This document shows, piece by piece, positions 40,807 through 49,563 of a stretch of DNA of 64,000 nucleotides. Where the stretch lies: the NCBI GenBank assembly GCA_965279075.1, contig CBDIHI010000009.1:248001-312000 (forward strand). The letters run 5' to 3'. The notes beneath the pieces were generated by a model. That model saw only the letters and a program-made list of their open reading frames with translations, was not told where the DNA came from and did no database searches. Position 1 is the stretch's first letter. Each line of letters opens with the position of its first letter. This stretch comes from SZAS-79 sp965279075. GTDB lineage: Bacteria > Pseudomonadota > Gammaproteobacteria > Burkholderiales > SG8-39. The translations under genes and the position numbers were made by a program.

Positions 40807-41496
40807 ATGTCCGCGAGGGACGCCATAGAGATCGACCCGCCCTACGATACGCCGGCGTACAAGAGCACGGCGATGAGGGCCCCGAAGCAGCCGATGATCC
40901 GCGTCGCGCCGCACCCCATGGAGCTCGCCGGCCCGGCGTTCGCGCGCAGCTTCGCCAGGGAGTCCGAGGCCGACCTGACGACCTGGGGCAAGAGCGCCCC
41001 GATGGGCGAGAAGATGATCCTCGTGGGCCGCGTGCTGGACGAGGACGGCAAGCCGGTGCGCAATTCGCTGCTCGAACTCTGGCAGTGCAACGCCTCCGGG
41101 CGCTACGCGCATCCGGTCGACCAGCACGATGCGCCGCTCGACCCGAACTTCCTCGGCCAGGGCAAGGTGCTGACGGGCGACGATGGCAGCTACCGCTTCG
41201 TCACCATCAAGCCTGGCGCCTATCCGTGGAGGAACCACCCGTACGCGTGGCGCCCTGCGCACATCCACCTGTCGCTGTTCGGCAACGCCTATGCGCAGCG
41301 CATCATCACGCAGATGTTCTTCCCGGGCGACCCGCTGCTGCCGATCGACCCGATCTTCAACAGCGTGCCGGACGCCGCCGCGCGCCAGCGCATGGTGTGC
41401 GACCTGGACCTCGAGCACGGCATCGAGGAGGTCGCGCTCGGCTATCGCTTCGACATCATACTGCGCGGGGCGAAAGCCACGCCGACGGGAGTCTGA
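40807..41496 (+). CDS. pcaH: protocatechuate 3,4-dioxygenase beta subunit
   Basis: Iron(III) subunit of the enzyme that opens the protocatechuate ring between its two hydroxyls. The 229 residues hold the four iron ligands: Y100 in NASGRYAH, Y139 in PGAYPW, and H152/H154 in RPAHIHLS, each with the same spacing as in the well-studied Pseudomonas subunit. A GGAGT precedes the ATG. The gene is followed two bases later by the alpha subunit. Confidence 0.95.
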   Translation: MSARDAIEIDPPYDTPAYKSTAMRAPKQPMIRVAPHPMELAGPAFARSFARESEADLTTWGKSAPMGEKMILVGRVLDEDGKPVRNSLLELWQCNASGRYAHPVDQHDAPLDPNFLGQGKVLTGDDGSYRFVTIKPGAYPWRNHPYAWRPAHIHLSLFGNAYAQRIITQMFFPGDPLLPIDPIFNSVPDAAARQRMVCDLDLEHGIEEVALGYRFDIILRGAKATPTGV

Positions 41497-41498
41497 CC

Positions 41499-42041
41499 AT
41501 GGGCGCAAGGACACCATCGCAAACCATCGGCCCGTTCTTCCATGTCGGCCTCAAGTGGGAAGACGGCGAGAAGGTGCAGTTTGCCGTAAGCGGAGAGCGC
41601 ATCGTGCTGACCGGCTGCGTCTATGACGGCGCCGGGACGCCCATCGCGGATGCCCTGATCGAGACCTGGCAGGCCGATCCCGCAGGCAAGGTCCCGGGTG
41701 CGGGTGCGGCGATGCGGGCCTACGGCTACAGCCGCGCGATGACCGGCAGCGACGGCCGCTACACGATCGACACGCAGATGCCGGGCGCGTGCACCGGGCC
41801 CGGCGGCGAGAAGTACGCGCCGCAGATCAACGTGACGATCTTCGCACGCGGCTTGTTGAAGGCGGTGCGAACGCGCGTGTTCCTCGCGCCGGCGGACGCC
41901 ATCAAGGACGATCCCCTCGCCCGCGCAGCGGGTGCGCGGGCAGGAACGCTGGTCGCCGTGCGCGATGCAAAGGACCCGAAGGCCTGGCGCTGGGACGTGC
42001 GCCTGCAGGGCAAGGACGAGACCGCGTTCATCGAGTTCTAG
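41499..42041 (+). CDS. pcaG: protocatechuate 3,4-dioxygenase alpha subunit
   Basis: The non-iron partner of PcaH, forming the mixed alpha-beta unit of the enzyme. The 180-residue protein begins with the family segment TPSQTIGPFFHVGL and keeps the beta-sandwich features (LIETWQADPAG, TGSDGRYT, APQINVTIFARGLL). It starts 2 bases after pcaH and ends 3 bases before pcaB, so the three genes form one operon. Confidence 0.95.
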   Translation: MGARTPSQTIGPFFHVGLKWEDGEKVQFAVSGERIVLTGCVYDGAGTPIADALIETWQADPAGKVPGAGAAMRAYGYSRAMTGSDGRYTIDTQMPGACTGPGGEKYAPQINVTIFARGLLKAVRTRVFLAPADAIKDDPLARAAGARAGTLVAVRDAKDPKAWRWDVRLQGKDETAFIEF

Positions 42042-42044
42042 CCA

Positions 42045-43364
42045 GTGGCTGGCAACCTGCTCGCGCGCACGCTGTCCCGTGCTTCGTTCACCGAAGCGCT
42101 GGGGGAGGAGGCGTTCGTGCGGGCCATGCTGGCTTTCGAACGAGCGCTCGCACAGAGCGAGGCCGCGGCGGGCGTCATCCCGGACGCGGCCGCCCGGGTC
42201 ATCGACGCGGCCTGCGGCAGCGTCCAGCCTTCGATCCCGAAGCTTGCGGCCGACGGGAGGGTAGCCGGGTCGCTTGCCATTCCGCTGGTGAAGGCGCTGA
42301 CCGAGCATGTGCGTGGCGTCGACGCCAAGGCGGCCTCGTTCGTGCACTACGGTTCCACGAGCCAGGACGTGCTCGATACGGCGCTCATGCTGTGCCTGCG
42401 GCCCTGCCTTGCCGAGGCCGACGAGGTGCTTGCACGCGCAATAGGGCACCTGGCGGATCATGCGCGAAAGAACGCATCAGCCGTCATGCTCGGCCGCACC
42501 ATGATGCAACCCGCCACGCCGATTACCGCGGGCATCAAGATCGCGCGCTGGGCGACGGCGCTCCAGCGCTGCAGGGTGGCGCTTGCGGAATCGGCACAAA
42601 GGGCGCTGTGCGTGCAGTTGGGAGGGCCCGTCGGTACGCTCGATGCACTGGGTACCAAGAGGGTGGAGGTCCGGCGTGGCGTGGCCGCCCGGCTGGGCCT
42701 GGCCGATGCGCGATCCTGGCACAGCCATCGGGACACGCTGCTGGTGCTCGCCTCGTCCCTGGCCATCCTGGTCGCGACGGTGGGCAAGATCGCGGGCGAC
42801 GTGGCGCTGCTGTCCCAGCCTGAAGTAGGCGAGATGCTCGAATCGGCGCCGAAGAAGGGCGTGGGCGGATCGAGCGCCATGCCCCATAAGAGGAATCCCG
42901 TCGCCTGCCTGCAGGCACTGGCGGCCGCAGCGCGTGCGCCGGGCCTGATGGCGACCCTGCTGCATGCCGCCGGCCAGGAGCACGAGCGGGCGATCGGAGG
43001 CTGGCAGGCCGAACTCGCGACGCTGCCAGAGTTGGTGGAAACGGCGGGTGCGGCGCTGGATGCGCTCGAGAGGATTGCCGGAGGCCTGGTGGTGAATCCC
43101 GCGAAGATGCGCGAGAACCTGGATGCGCTGCAGGGTCTCGTCTATTCGGAGCGGCTGTCGCGCGCGCTGATGCGCGAAATGGACCGCGCCAGCGCGATGT
43201 CGCAGGTCGACGACTGGTGTGCCGCGGCGGTGGCCGGAAACCGCAACCTGATGGAAGTCGCCTCCGCAGCGCGGCCGGACCTCCGGCTGGAAGAAGTCTT
43301 CTCCGCGGAGGCGCTGGTCGGGGAACTGGGACCCGTGCTGGAAGAGGAACTCGCCTCGCTTTAG
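42045..43364 (+). CDS. pcaB: 3-carboxy-cis,cis-muconate cycloisomerase
   Basis: Second step of the protocatechuate branch, cyclising the ring-cleavage product to a muconolactone. It belongs to the fumarase/aspartase superfamily; the signature GSSAMPHKRNPVAC is intact in the middle, and SVQPSIPKL and HYGSTSQDVLDTAL come before it. The 439 residues start from a GTG at 42045, three bases after pcaG. The next pathway enzymes (PcaC, PcaD, PcaIJ, PcaF) are not in the window. Confidence 0.93.
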   Translation: MAGNLLARTLSRASFTEALGEEAFVRAMLAFERALAQSEAAAGVIPDAAARVIDAACGSVQPSIPKLAADGRVAGSLAIPLVKALTEHVRGVDAKAASFVHYGSTSQDVLDTALMLCLRPCLAEADEVLARAIGHLADHARKNASAVMLGRTMMQPATPITAGIKIARWATALQRCRVALAESAQRALCVQLGGPVGTLDALGTKRVEVRRGVAARLGLADARSWHSHRDTLLVLASSLAILVATVGKIAGDVALLSQPEVGEMLESAPKKGVGGSSAMPHKRNPVACLQALAAAARAPGLMATLLHAAGQEHERAIGGWQAELATLPELVETAGAALDALERIAGGLVVNPAKMRENLDALQGLVYSERLSRALMREMDRASAMSQVDDWCAAAVAGNRNLMEVASAARPDLRLEEVFSAEALVGELGPVLEEELASL

Positions 43365-43367
43365 ACC

Positions 43368-44006
43368 CTACTCCGCGTCGGGCTGCTTCATCGGCTGGGC
43401 GAGGTCGAACGCTTCCCGCTTCATGCAGGCGTCGAACACGCGCATCGTCACCGGGTAAGGCTTGAGGTCGCATTCGTAGCGTTGTGCATTGAAGATCTGC
43501 GGCACGAGACAGCAGTCGGCGATCGTCGGCGTGTCGCCATGGCAGAAGGTCCCGGTGCCTGGAGTGCCGGTGAGGTCGGCCTCGAACTTCGCGAGGCCCT
43601 CCGCGATCCAGTGCCGGTACCAGGCATTGATGCCTGCTTCGTCCTGCCCCAGGGTCCGCTTGAGGTGCTGGAGCACCCGAAGGTTGTTCAGTGGGTGGAT
43701 CTCGCAGGCGACCAGCAGCGACAGCGAACGCGCGCGGGCGCGCCCGAGCAGGTCCTCCGGGAGCAGCGGCGGCTCGGGGTATTTCTCCTCAAGGTACTCC
43801 AGGATCGCGAGCGATTGCGTCAGCAGGTGCCCGTCGTCGACGAGCGCCGGCACCAGCTTCTGCGGGTTGACCGCGCCGAAGGCGTCCTGCCGGTGGGCCC
43901 CCTTGGGCAGCGAGATCGCGCTCGACTCGAAGGTCCGGCCCTTGAGGTTGAGCGCGATCCTGACCCGGAACGCGGCCGAGCTGCGGAAGTACGTATAGAG
44001 CAGCAT
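43368..44006 (-). CDS. zeta-class GST: maleylacetoacetate or maleylpyruvate isomerase
   Basis: A 212-residue glutathione transferase-like isomerase with the zeta-class motif RSSAAFRVRIAL near residue 8 and the NPQKLVPALVDDG and LTQSLAILEYLEE segments of the glutathione site. It converts a maleyl to a fumaryl product in tyrosine (MaiA) or gentisate (NagL) breakdown. It is convergent with pcaB and 11 bases downstream of a fumarylacetoacetase-family hydrolase, so the two act in sequence. No homogentisate or gentisate dioxygenase is here to decide between the pathways. Confidence 0.88.
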   Translation of the reverse strand: MLLYTYFRSSAAFRVRIALNLKGRTFESSAISLPKGAHRQDAFGAVNPQKLVPALVDDGHLLTQSLAILEYLEEKYPEPPLLPEDLLGRARARSLSLLVACEIHPLNNLRVLQHLKRTLGQDEAGINAWYRHWIAEGLAKFEADLTGTPGTGTFCHGDTPTIADCCLVPQIFNAQRYECDLKPYPVTMRVFDACMKREAFDLAQPMKQPDAE

Positions 44007-44017
44007 CCCTCGGCCGC

Positions 44018-44710
44018 TCAGAGGGCTGCGACGATCTTCACCTTCAGGTCGGTCAGGCCCTCGATGCGCGCCACCAGCTCGTCCCCCGGCTGCACCGGCC
44101 CGACGCCTGCGGGCGTGCCGGACAGAATGATGTCGCCCGGTTCGAGCGTGTAGTACTGCGACAGGTACTCGATCTGCTCGGGCACCGACCAGATCATGTC
44201 CGACAGGTCGGCCTTCTGGCGCTCCTTGCCGTTCACCAGGAGCGAAAGGGCTCCCTTTGTGGGGTGTCCGATCTTCGCGGCGGGGGTCAGGGCCGCGCAG
44301 GGGGCCGCCTCGTCGAAATTCTTGCCGAAGTCCCAGGGCCGGCCTTTGTCCTTGCCGAGCTGCTGCAGGTCGCGCCGGGTCATGTCGAGGCCGACGCCGT
44401 AGCCGAAGATGTGGCCGGTCGCATCCTTGGCCTGGATCCGGCGGCCGCCTTTGCCGATAGCCACCACCATTTCGGTTTCGTAGTGGTAGTTGGTCGTCTT
44501 GGCGGGGTAATGCACGTCGCCGCCACCGGACACCAGCGAGAACTCCGACTTGAGAAAGAAGAACGGCTGCTCGCGGCCGTCGCCGCCCATCTCCTTCTGG
44601 TGCTCGACGTAGTTGCGCCCGACGCAGAAGATGCGCCGTACGGGGAAGGAGTCGGCGGAACCTGCGATGGCGAGCGCCGGGGGGGTCCAGAGGGGGATTG
44701 CGTAGGCCAT
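44018..44710 (-). CDS. fumarylacetoacetate hydrolase family protein (fumarylpyruvate hydrolase-like)
   Basis: A 230-residue protein with the family core VRRIFCVGRNYVEHQKEMG, a PFFFLKSEFSL loop, the metal-binding YETEMVVAIGKGG strand and the GDIILSGTPAGVGPVQPGD ending. The small single-domain form is closer to fumarylpyruvate hydrolase than to the longer fumarylacetoacetase of tyrosine breakdown, so gentisate degradation is slightly favoured. The isomerase gene directly follows on the same strand. Confidence 0.88.
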   Translation of the reverse strand: MAYAIPLWTPPALAIAGSADSFPVRRIFCVGRNYVEHQKEMGGDGREQPFFFLKSEFSLVSGGGDVHYPAKTTNYHYETEMVVAIGKGGRRIQAKDATGHIFGYGVGLDMTRRDLQQLGKDKGRPWDFGKNFDEAAPCAALTPAAKIGHPTKGALSLLVNGKERQKADLSDMIWSVPEQIEYLSQYYTLEPGDIILSGTPAGVGPVQPGDELVARIEGLTDLKVKIVAAL

Positions 44711-44833
44711 GATCGTCTCGTCGTCCGTAAAGTCGAAAGGGGCAAATTCTAGTCTTTTCCGGGCGGTCCCGGGCCGGCAGCGGCAGGCAGGACGGGCACG
44801 CAGAACGATCTTTGATAGACTGAAGTTCCAGCT

Positions 44834-44863
44834 GCCGCAGGAGGATACCTGCCGGCGGTTTTT
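44834..44863 (+). promoter_or_regulatory. leader hairpin with T run before the ABC binding-protein gene
   Basis: GCCGCAGG (44834-44841) can pair with CCTG-C-CGGC (44848-44856) with one bulged base, and five T follow at 44859-44863. It lies 22 bases before the start and could be a weak attenuator in the leader. The rest of the 174-base gap holds no gene that I can see. Confidence 0.3.
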
Positions 44864-44884
44864 GCCATCCGAGGAGGAGAGACC

Positions 44885-46078
44885 ATGAAACTCAAACCAG
44901 CAGCACGCGCGGGCCTGGCCTTACTGGCGCTCGCGTGCGCGTTCCCGGCAGCCGCGCAGACGGTGAAGATCGGGCTGATCAGTTCCTACAGCGGCCCCGG
45001 CGCCGCGCAGGGCGACCAGGTCGACAAGGGCGTGAAGCTCTACATGAAGCTCCATGCCGACAAGCTTCCGCCGGGCGTCAAGGTCGAACTTATTACTCGC
45101 GACGACACCGGCGCGAACGGCGATGTCGCCAAGCGCATCGCCCAGGAGCTGATCGTGCGCGACAAGGTCCAGATCCTGACCGGGGTGGTCTGGACGCCCA
45201 ACATGGCCGCCATCGCACCGCTCACAGCCGAGGCGAAGGTGCCTTTCGTCAGCGCGAACGCCTCGGGTGCCAAGGTGGTGGGAATGTCGCCCTATATGAC
45301 GCGGCTTTCTTTCACGTTGTGCCAGTCGGCTTACCCGCTGGGCCAATGGGCCGCCAAGAAATACAAGAAAGCCTACTCCGCGGTCAGCGACTTTGCGCCG
45401 GGCCACGAGGCCGAAGGATGCTTCGTGCGCGGCTTCAAGGAAGGCGGCGGCGAGGTGATCGGCACGGTGCGCATCCCGTTGGCCAACCCGGACTTCGTGC
45501 CGTTCATGCAGCGCATCAAGGACGCCAAGCCCGACGTGCTGTTTGCGTTCAACCCCGCGGGCAAGCAGGCGACCGCAATGATGAAGGCCTACGGCGACCT
45601 CGGCATGGACAAGGCCAACATCAAGTACCTCGGCACCGGCGATATCACCACCGACGAGGAGCTGCAGGGCATGGGCGATGCGGCGCTGGGCGTGATTACG
45701 ATGCACCACTATTCCGCGGCCGCGGACCGGCCGGCCAACAAGGCCTTTGTCGCCGCTTACAAGAAGGAATTCGGTGCCGACCTGAACCCCGGCTTCATGG
45801 TGGTGGGCGCCTGGGATGCGATGGATGCGATCTATACCGCGATCCGTGCGCAGGGCGGCAAGATCGATCCCGACAAGACGATGGAGATCCTGAAGCAGTA
45901 CAAGAGCGCCAACAGCCCTCGCGGTCCCGTGTCGATCGACCCGGAGACTCGCGACGTCATCAATCCCGAGTACCTGCGTGAAGTGCGCAAAGTCGGTGGC
46001 AAGCTCGCCAACGTGGAGCTCGAGACGATCACGACCGCCATCAAGGATCCGCTGAAGGAATTCGAGAAGAAGAAGTAA
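44885..46078 (+). CDS. ABC transporter substrate-binding protein, branched-chain amino acid (LivK) type
   Basis: Periplasmic binding protein of 397 residues with a signal peptide ending FPAAAQ near residue 24, then the type 1 periplasmic fold with VKIGLISSYSGPGAAQGDQ and RDDTGANGDVAKRIAQELI. It pairs with the permease and ATPase genes that follow. Relatives in this family carry amino acids, amides or aromatic acids; the pca and FAH-type genes next door suggest an aromatic or organic acid, which is only an inference. A strong terminator separates it from livH. Confidence 0.92.
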   Translation: MKLKPAARAGLALLALACAFPAAAQTVKIGLISSYSGPGAAQGDQVDKGVKLYMKLHADKLPPGVKVELITRDDTGANGDVAKRIAQELIVRDKVQILTGVVWTPNMAAIAPLTAEAKVPFVSANASGAKVVGMSPYMTRLSFTLCQSAYPLGQWAAKKYKKAYSAVSDFAPGHEAEGCFVRGFKEGGGEVIGTVRIPLANPDFVPFMQRIKDAKPDVLFAFNPAGKQATAMMKAYGDLGMDKANIKYLGTGDITTDEELQGMGDAALGVITMHHYSAAADRPANKAFVAAYKKEFGADLNPGFMVVGAWDAMDAIYTAIRAQGGKIDPDKTMEILKQYKSANSPRGPVSIDPETRDVINPEYLREVRKVGGKLANVELETITTAIKDPLKEFEKKK

Positions 46079-46087
46079 GCCGCAAGG

Positions 46088-46127
46088 GCCCCTGCCGCCG
46101 CCGGTCGCGGCGCGGGGGCTTTTTTTT
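46088..46127 (+). terminator. strong intrinsic terminator after the binding-protein gene
   Basis: GCCCC/GGGGC (46088-46092 with 46115-46119) and inner GCCGC/GCGGC (46094-46098 with 46107-46111) form a long GC stem followed by eight T (46120-46127). It lies between the binding protein and the permease genes on the same strand, so it should reduce transcription of the latter. Confidence 0.85.
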
Positions 46128-46159
46128 GTCCGGACCCGTTCCCCCTTCGACTCCCACAA

Positions 46160-47035
46160 ATGGAAGCCCTCCTTTCATCCCTGGTCAGCGTAGCCTTCCA
46201 TGGCGTCGCATACGGGATGATCCTGTACGTGATCTCGGTCGGGTTGTCCGTCACGATGGGGCTGATGGGGTTCACCAACCTGGCCCACGGTGTGTTCGCG
46301 ATGGCCGGTGGCTACATCCTGGTCTCGGCGCTGAGCCGCTTCAACCTGCCCTTTCCGCTGGCGCTCGCCCTGTCTTTCGTGCTGGTGGCCGCGGCGAGCG
46401 TCGTCCTCGAGCGCCTGCTTTACTCGCGCCTGTACGGTGCTTCCGAGCTGGAGCAGGTGCTGTTCACCATCGGGCTCATCTTCATGTCGGTCGCCGTGGC
46501 GCGGCTGGTCTACGGCACCCTGCAACAGCCGGTGGTGCTGCCGGAGTACCTTAAAGGACAGTTCTCGCTGCTGGGGCGCGACTTCCCGGCGTACCGGGTG
46601 TTCCTGATCGTATTCAGTGCCGCGATGATCGGGGCGCTGTGGTTCGGCGTCGAGCGCACGCTGTGGGGCGCGATGGTGCGCGCAGCGGTCGACAACCGGT
46701 TCATGGCACAGGCGATAGGGATCAACACCAAGCGCCTCTTCACCATCACTTTCGCGGTGGGCAGCGGACTGGCGGGCCTCGGCGGCGCGCTCGGCGCGGA
46801 CATCGTCGCCATCCAGCCCACCTACCCGTTCGAGCAGCTCGTGTACTTCCTGATCGTGGTTTCGGTCGGGGGTCTCGGCAGCCTGCGCGGGCCCTTCATC
46901 GCCGCCCTGCTGATCGGCATCACCGACACGGCATGCAAGTACTGGCTGCCGCAGTTCGGCGCGTTCTTCATCTACGCGGCGACGATCGGGATCCTGTTGT
47001 GGCGGCCCATGGGCCTCTACGGGAAGCGCGCATGA
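46160..47035 (+). CDS. livH: branched-chain amino acid-type ABC transporter permease LivH
   Basis: First inner-membrane subunit of the importer. The 291 residues form about eight helices, with GMILYVISVGLSVTMGLMGFTNLAHG at the start and the LivH-like loop GSLRGPFIAALLIGI near the end, where the coupling helix contacts the ATPases. It overlaps livM by 4 bases (ATGA). Confidence 0.93.
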   Translation: MEALLSSLVSVAFHGVAYGMILYVISVGLSVTMGLMGFTNLAHGVFAMAGGYILVSALSRFNLPFPLALALSFVLVAAASVVLERLLYSRLYGASELEQVLFTIGLIFMSVAVARLVYGTLQQPVVLPEYLKGQFSLLGRDFPAYRVFLIVFSAAMIGALWFGVERTLWGAMVRAAVDNRFMAQAIGINTKRLFTITFAVGSGLAGLGGALGADIVAIQPTYPFEQLVYFLIVVSVGGLGSLRGPFIAALLIGITDTACKYWLPQFGAFFIYAATIGILLWRPMGLYGKRA

Positions 47036-48006
47036 ACCATCCCGTCGGCTACAACGCCAACTCCCGCCTGCGCTGGACCGAATGGCTGCCCTGGGCCGCG
47101 GCGCTTGCGGTGTTCTTCCTGCTGCCGGACTACCTGTCGCTTGGCGCGCGCGTGCTGACCTACATCCTGTTCGCACTGTCGCTGGACCTTATCCTGGGCT
47201 ACGCGGGGATCATCACGCTCGGCCATGCGGCTTTCTTCGGCCTGGGCGCTTATGTCACGGGCATCCTCTCGGCCAAGCTCGGGGTCACCGACCCGCTGAT
47301 CCAGATGGCGTGCAGCGCGTCAGCCGCGGCGCTACTGGGCGTGGCTACCGGCGCGCTGGTACTGCGCACGCACGGCCTGACGCAACTGATGCTGACGCTC
47401 GCGGTGGCGGCGGTGTGCCTCGAAATCGCGAACAAGGCCACGCCGGTCACCGGTGGCGCGGACGGGTTGTCGGGCGTGACCATCGCGCCGATCCTCGGCC
47501 TGTTCAAGTTCGACCTCTACGGGAAGACGGCCTACCTGTACTGCCTCGCGCTGGTATTCGCCGGGTGGTGGGTGATACGCCGGCTGATCTACTCGCCCTT
47601 CGGCGCGGCGCTGACCGGGATTCGCGAAAACAACGTGCGCATGCACGCGGTAGGGGCGCCGGTCTACAAGCGCCTGCTCGCCGTGTACACGCTCTCGGCC
47701 GCGATCGCGGGGATCGCCGGGGCGCTGCTTGCGCAGACCAACCAGTTCGTGGGCCTGAACGTGCTGGGGTTCGAGCCCTCCGGGGAATTGCTGGTAATGC
47801 TGATCCTGGGTGGCGTGGGGCGCCTGTATGGGGCGTTCGTCGGGCCGCTGGTGTTCCTCATCGCGCAGGACTACCTGGCGCGGCAGTTCCCGGAGTACTG
47901 GTACTTCGGCATCGGGCTGATGCTGGTGATCGTCGTGCTGTTCGCCCGTGGTGGCATCCTTGGCATCTCGGATGCGGTCCTCGCCCGCCTGCGGAGGACA
48001 CAGTGA
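47032..48006 (+). CDS. livM: branched-chain amino acid-type ABC transporter permease LivM
   Basis: Second permease, 324 residues. LILGYAGIITLGHAAFFGLGAY near residue 55 and TGIRENNVRMHAVG in the cytoplasmic loop are standard for LivM. The start overlaps livH; the stop overlaps the GTG of livG. A GGAGG just inside its end serves the livG start. Confidence 0.93.
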   Translation: MNHPVGYNANSRLRWTEWLPWAAALAVFFLLPDYLSLGARVLTYILFALSLDLILGYAGIITLGHAAFFGLGAYVTGILSAKLGVTDPLIQMACSASAAALLGVATGALVLRTHGLTQLMLTLAVAAVCLEIANKATPVTGGADGLSGVTIAPILGLFKFDLYGKTAYLYCLALVFAGWWVIRRLIYSPFGAALTGIRENNVRMHAVGAPVYKRLLAVYTLSAAIAGIAGALLAQTNQFVGLNVLGFEPSGELLVMLILGGVGRLYGAFVGPLVFLIAQDYLARQFPEYWYFGIGLMLVIVVLFARGGILGISDAVLARLRRTQ

Positions 48007-48764
48007 CGGAATCGATGGCTACCGTGCTCGAGACGCGCAGCCTGTGCAAGAGCTTCGGCGCGCTCACCGTCGCCGACCGGATCGACTTCCGCCTCGAAGC
48101 GGGCGCGCGGCATGCGCTGATCGGGCCCAACGGCGCGGGGAAGACGACGTTCGTGAACCTCCTCACCGGCCTCATCGCGCCTTCCTCTGGCCGGGTGCTG
48201 CTGGCCGGCGATGACGTCACCGGACTCGCGCAGGCGGGCCGGGTGAAGCGCGGCCTCGGGCGGACCTTCCAGATCAACACGCTCTTCCGCGACATGACCG
48301 TGCTCGACAACGTCGCCCTGGGCGTGGCCGAGCGGCATGGGGTCGGGGGGCGCTTCTGGCGGCCGGCCAGCGCGCAGCAGGCGGTTCGCGAAGAGGCGAT
48401 GGCGCTGCTCGCCGGGCTCGGCATTGCCGATGACGCGGCCCGCAGGGTGCTCGACCTGCCGTATGGCAAGCAGCGGCTGGTGGAAATCGCGATCGCCCTC
48501 GGCCTGCGTCCCAAGGTCCTCCTGCTCGATGAACCCGCGGCCGGCGTTCCCTCGATGGAATCGGAACGCATCCTCGAAGCCCTGGACGCCCTGCCCAAGG
48601 ACATTGCCATCCTGATCATCGAACATGACATGGACCTGGTGTTCCGGTTCGCGCAGCGGATCACGGTTCTGGTGCAGGGCGAGGTGCTGTGCGAGGGCAC
48701 GCCCCAGGAGATCGCTGCGGACGCCCGCGTGCACCAGGTCTATCTCGGGGAGCGCCATGCCTGA
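48003..48764 (+). CDS. livG: branched-chain amino acid-type ABC transporter ATPase LivG
   Basis: One of the two ATPases. The 253 residues contain Walker A GPNGAGKTT at 41-49, the long LivG-type insertion, the signature region LDLPYGKQRLVEIA (Pro-Tyr where LSGGQ is usual, as in many LivG proteins) and Walker B VLLLDEPAAGV. The GTG at 48003 has an excellent GGAGG six bases before it and overlaps the livM stop; an ATG four codons later is the alternative. Confidence 0.93.
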   Translation: MTESMATVLETRSLCKSFGALTVADRIDFRLEAGARHALIGPNGAGKTTFVNLLTGLIAPSSGRVLLAGDDVTGLAQAGRVKRGLGRTFQINTLFRDMTVLDNVALGVAERHGVGGRFWRPASAQQAVREEAMALLAGLGIADDAARRVLDLPYGKQRLVEIAIALGLRPKVLLLDEPAAGVPSMESERILEALDALPKDIAILIIEHDMDLVFRFAQRITVLVQGEVLCEGTPQEIAADARVHQVYLGERHA

Positions 48765-49458
48765 GGCGCTCAAGCTCGAAGGCCTGCGGGCCGGGTACGG
48801 CGAGACGGTCGTACTCGAGGACGTCGGCTTTTCCCTCGCCGAACGGGGATCGCTGGCCGTGCTGGGCCGCAACGGCGTGGGCAAGACGACCATGCTCGCG
48901 ACGATCATGGGCCTTACGACGTTCCACGCCGGACGGGTCGAATTCCGCGGACGTGCGATCGAGCGGCTCCCGGTTCACGAGCGCTCGCGCCTCGGCATTG
49001 GCTACGTCCCGCAAACCCGGGACATCTTCCCGTCGCTCTCCGTCGAGGAGAACCTCATGGTGGCGGGGCGCCCCGGCCGCTGGTCGGTGGAGCGGGTCTA
49101 CGAACTGTTCCCGCGCCTTTCCGAGCGCCGCACGCACATGGGTAACCAGATCTCCGGCGGGGAGCAGCAGATGCTGTCGATGGGGCGCGCGCTGATGGGC
49201 GACCCGTCGCTGCTGCTGCTCGACGAGCCGCTCGAGGGCCTCGCCCCGATCATCGTCGACACGCTGCTTGCCGCGATCGAAAGGCTGGCGCGCGAGGAGG
49301 CGTTGACCGTCGTGCTGGTCGAGCAGTCGGCGAAGCTGGCGCTGGAGGTGACCGGGCAGGCGCTGGTCCTCAATCGCGGCCGCATCGCCTACAGCGGGCC
49401 GAGTGCGGACCTGCTGGCCGACCCGGAGCGGCTGGGCAGCCTGGTGCTCGCCAGCTGA
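48757..49458 (+). CDS. livF: branched-chain amino acid-type ABC transporter ATPase LivF
   Basis: Second ATPase, 233 residues, with Walker A GRNGVGKTT, the signature ISGGEQQMLSMGRAL and Walker B LLLLDEPLEGLAP, all typical of LivF. It overlaps livG by 8 bases and ends the operon. Confidence 0.94.
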   Translation: MPEALKLEGLRAGYGETVVLEDVGFSLAERGSLAVLGRNGVGKTTMLATIMGLTTFHAGRVEFRGRAIERLPVHERSRLGIGYVPQTRDIFPSLSVEENLMVAGRPGRWSVERVYELFPRLSERRTHMGNQISGGEQQMLSMGRALMGDPSLLLLDEPLEGLAPIIVDTLLAAIERLAREEALTVVLVEQSAKLALEVTGQALVLNRGRIAYSGPSADLLADPERLGSLVLAS

Positions 49459-49464
49459 AGCCGG

Positions 49465-49492
49465 AAAAAAGAAAGGGCGCCCGGAGGCGCCC
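49465..49492 (-). terminator. terminator of the porin-glnK-amtB operon
   Basis: GGGCGCC/GGCGCCC (49475-49481 with 49486-49492) forms a 7-bp stem with a 4-base loop; on the minus strand it is followed by TTTC and TTTTTT (49474-49465). It lies about 70 bases after the amtB stop. It may also slow plus-strand transcripts from livF, although no T run follows there. Confidence 0.75.
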
Positions 49493-49563
49493 TGAAGACT
49501 AGGAGGAGGACCTAGGTAAGGCATTCGGGTGCGCTGCCCGTTGCGAGCCGCGCACCCCGTTCG

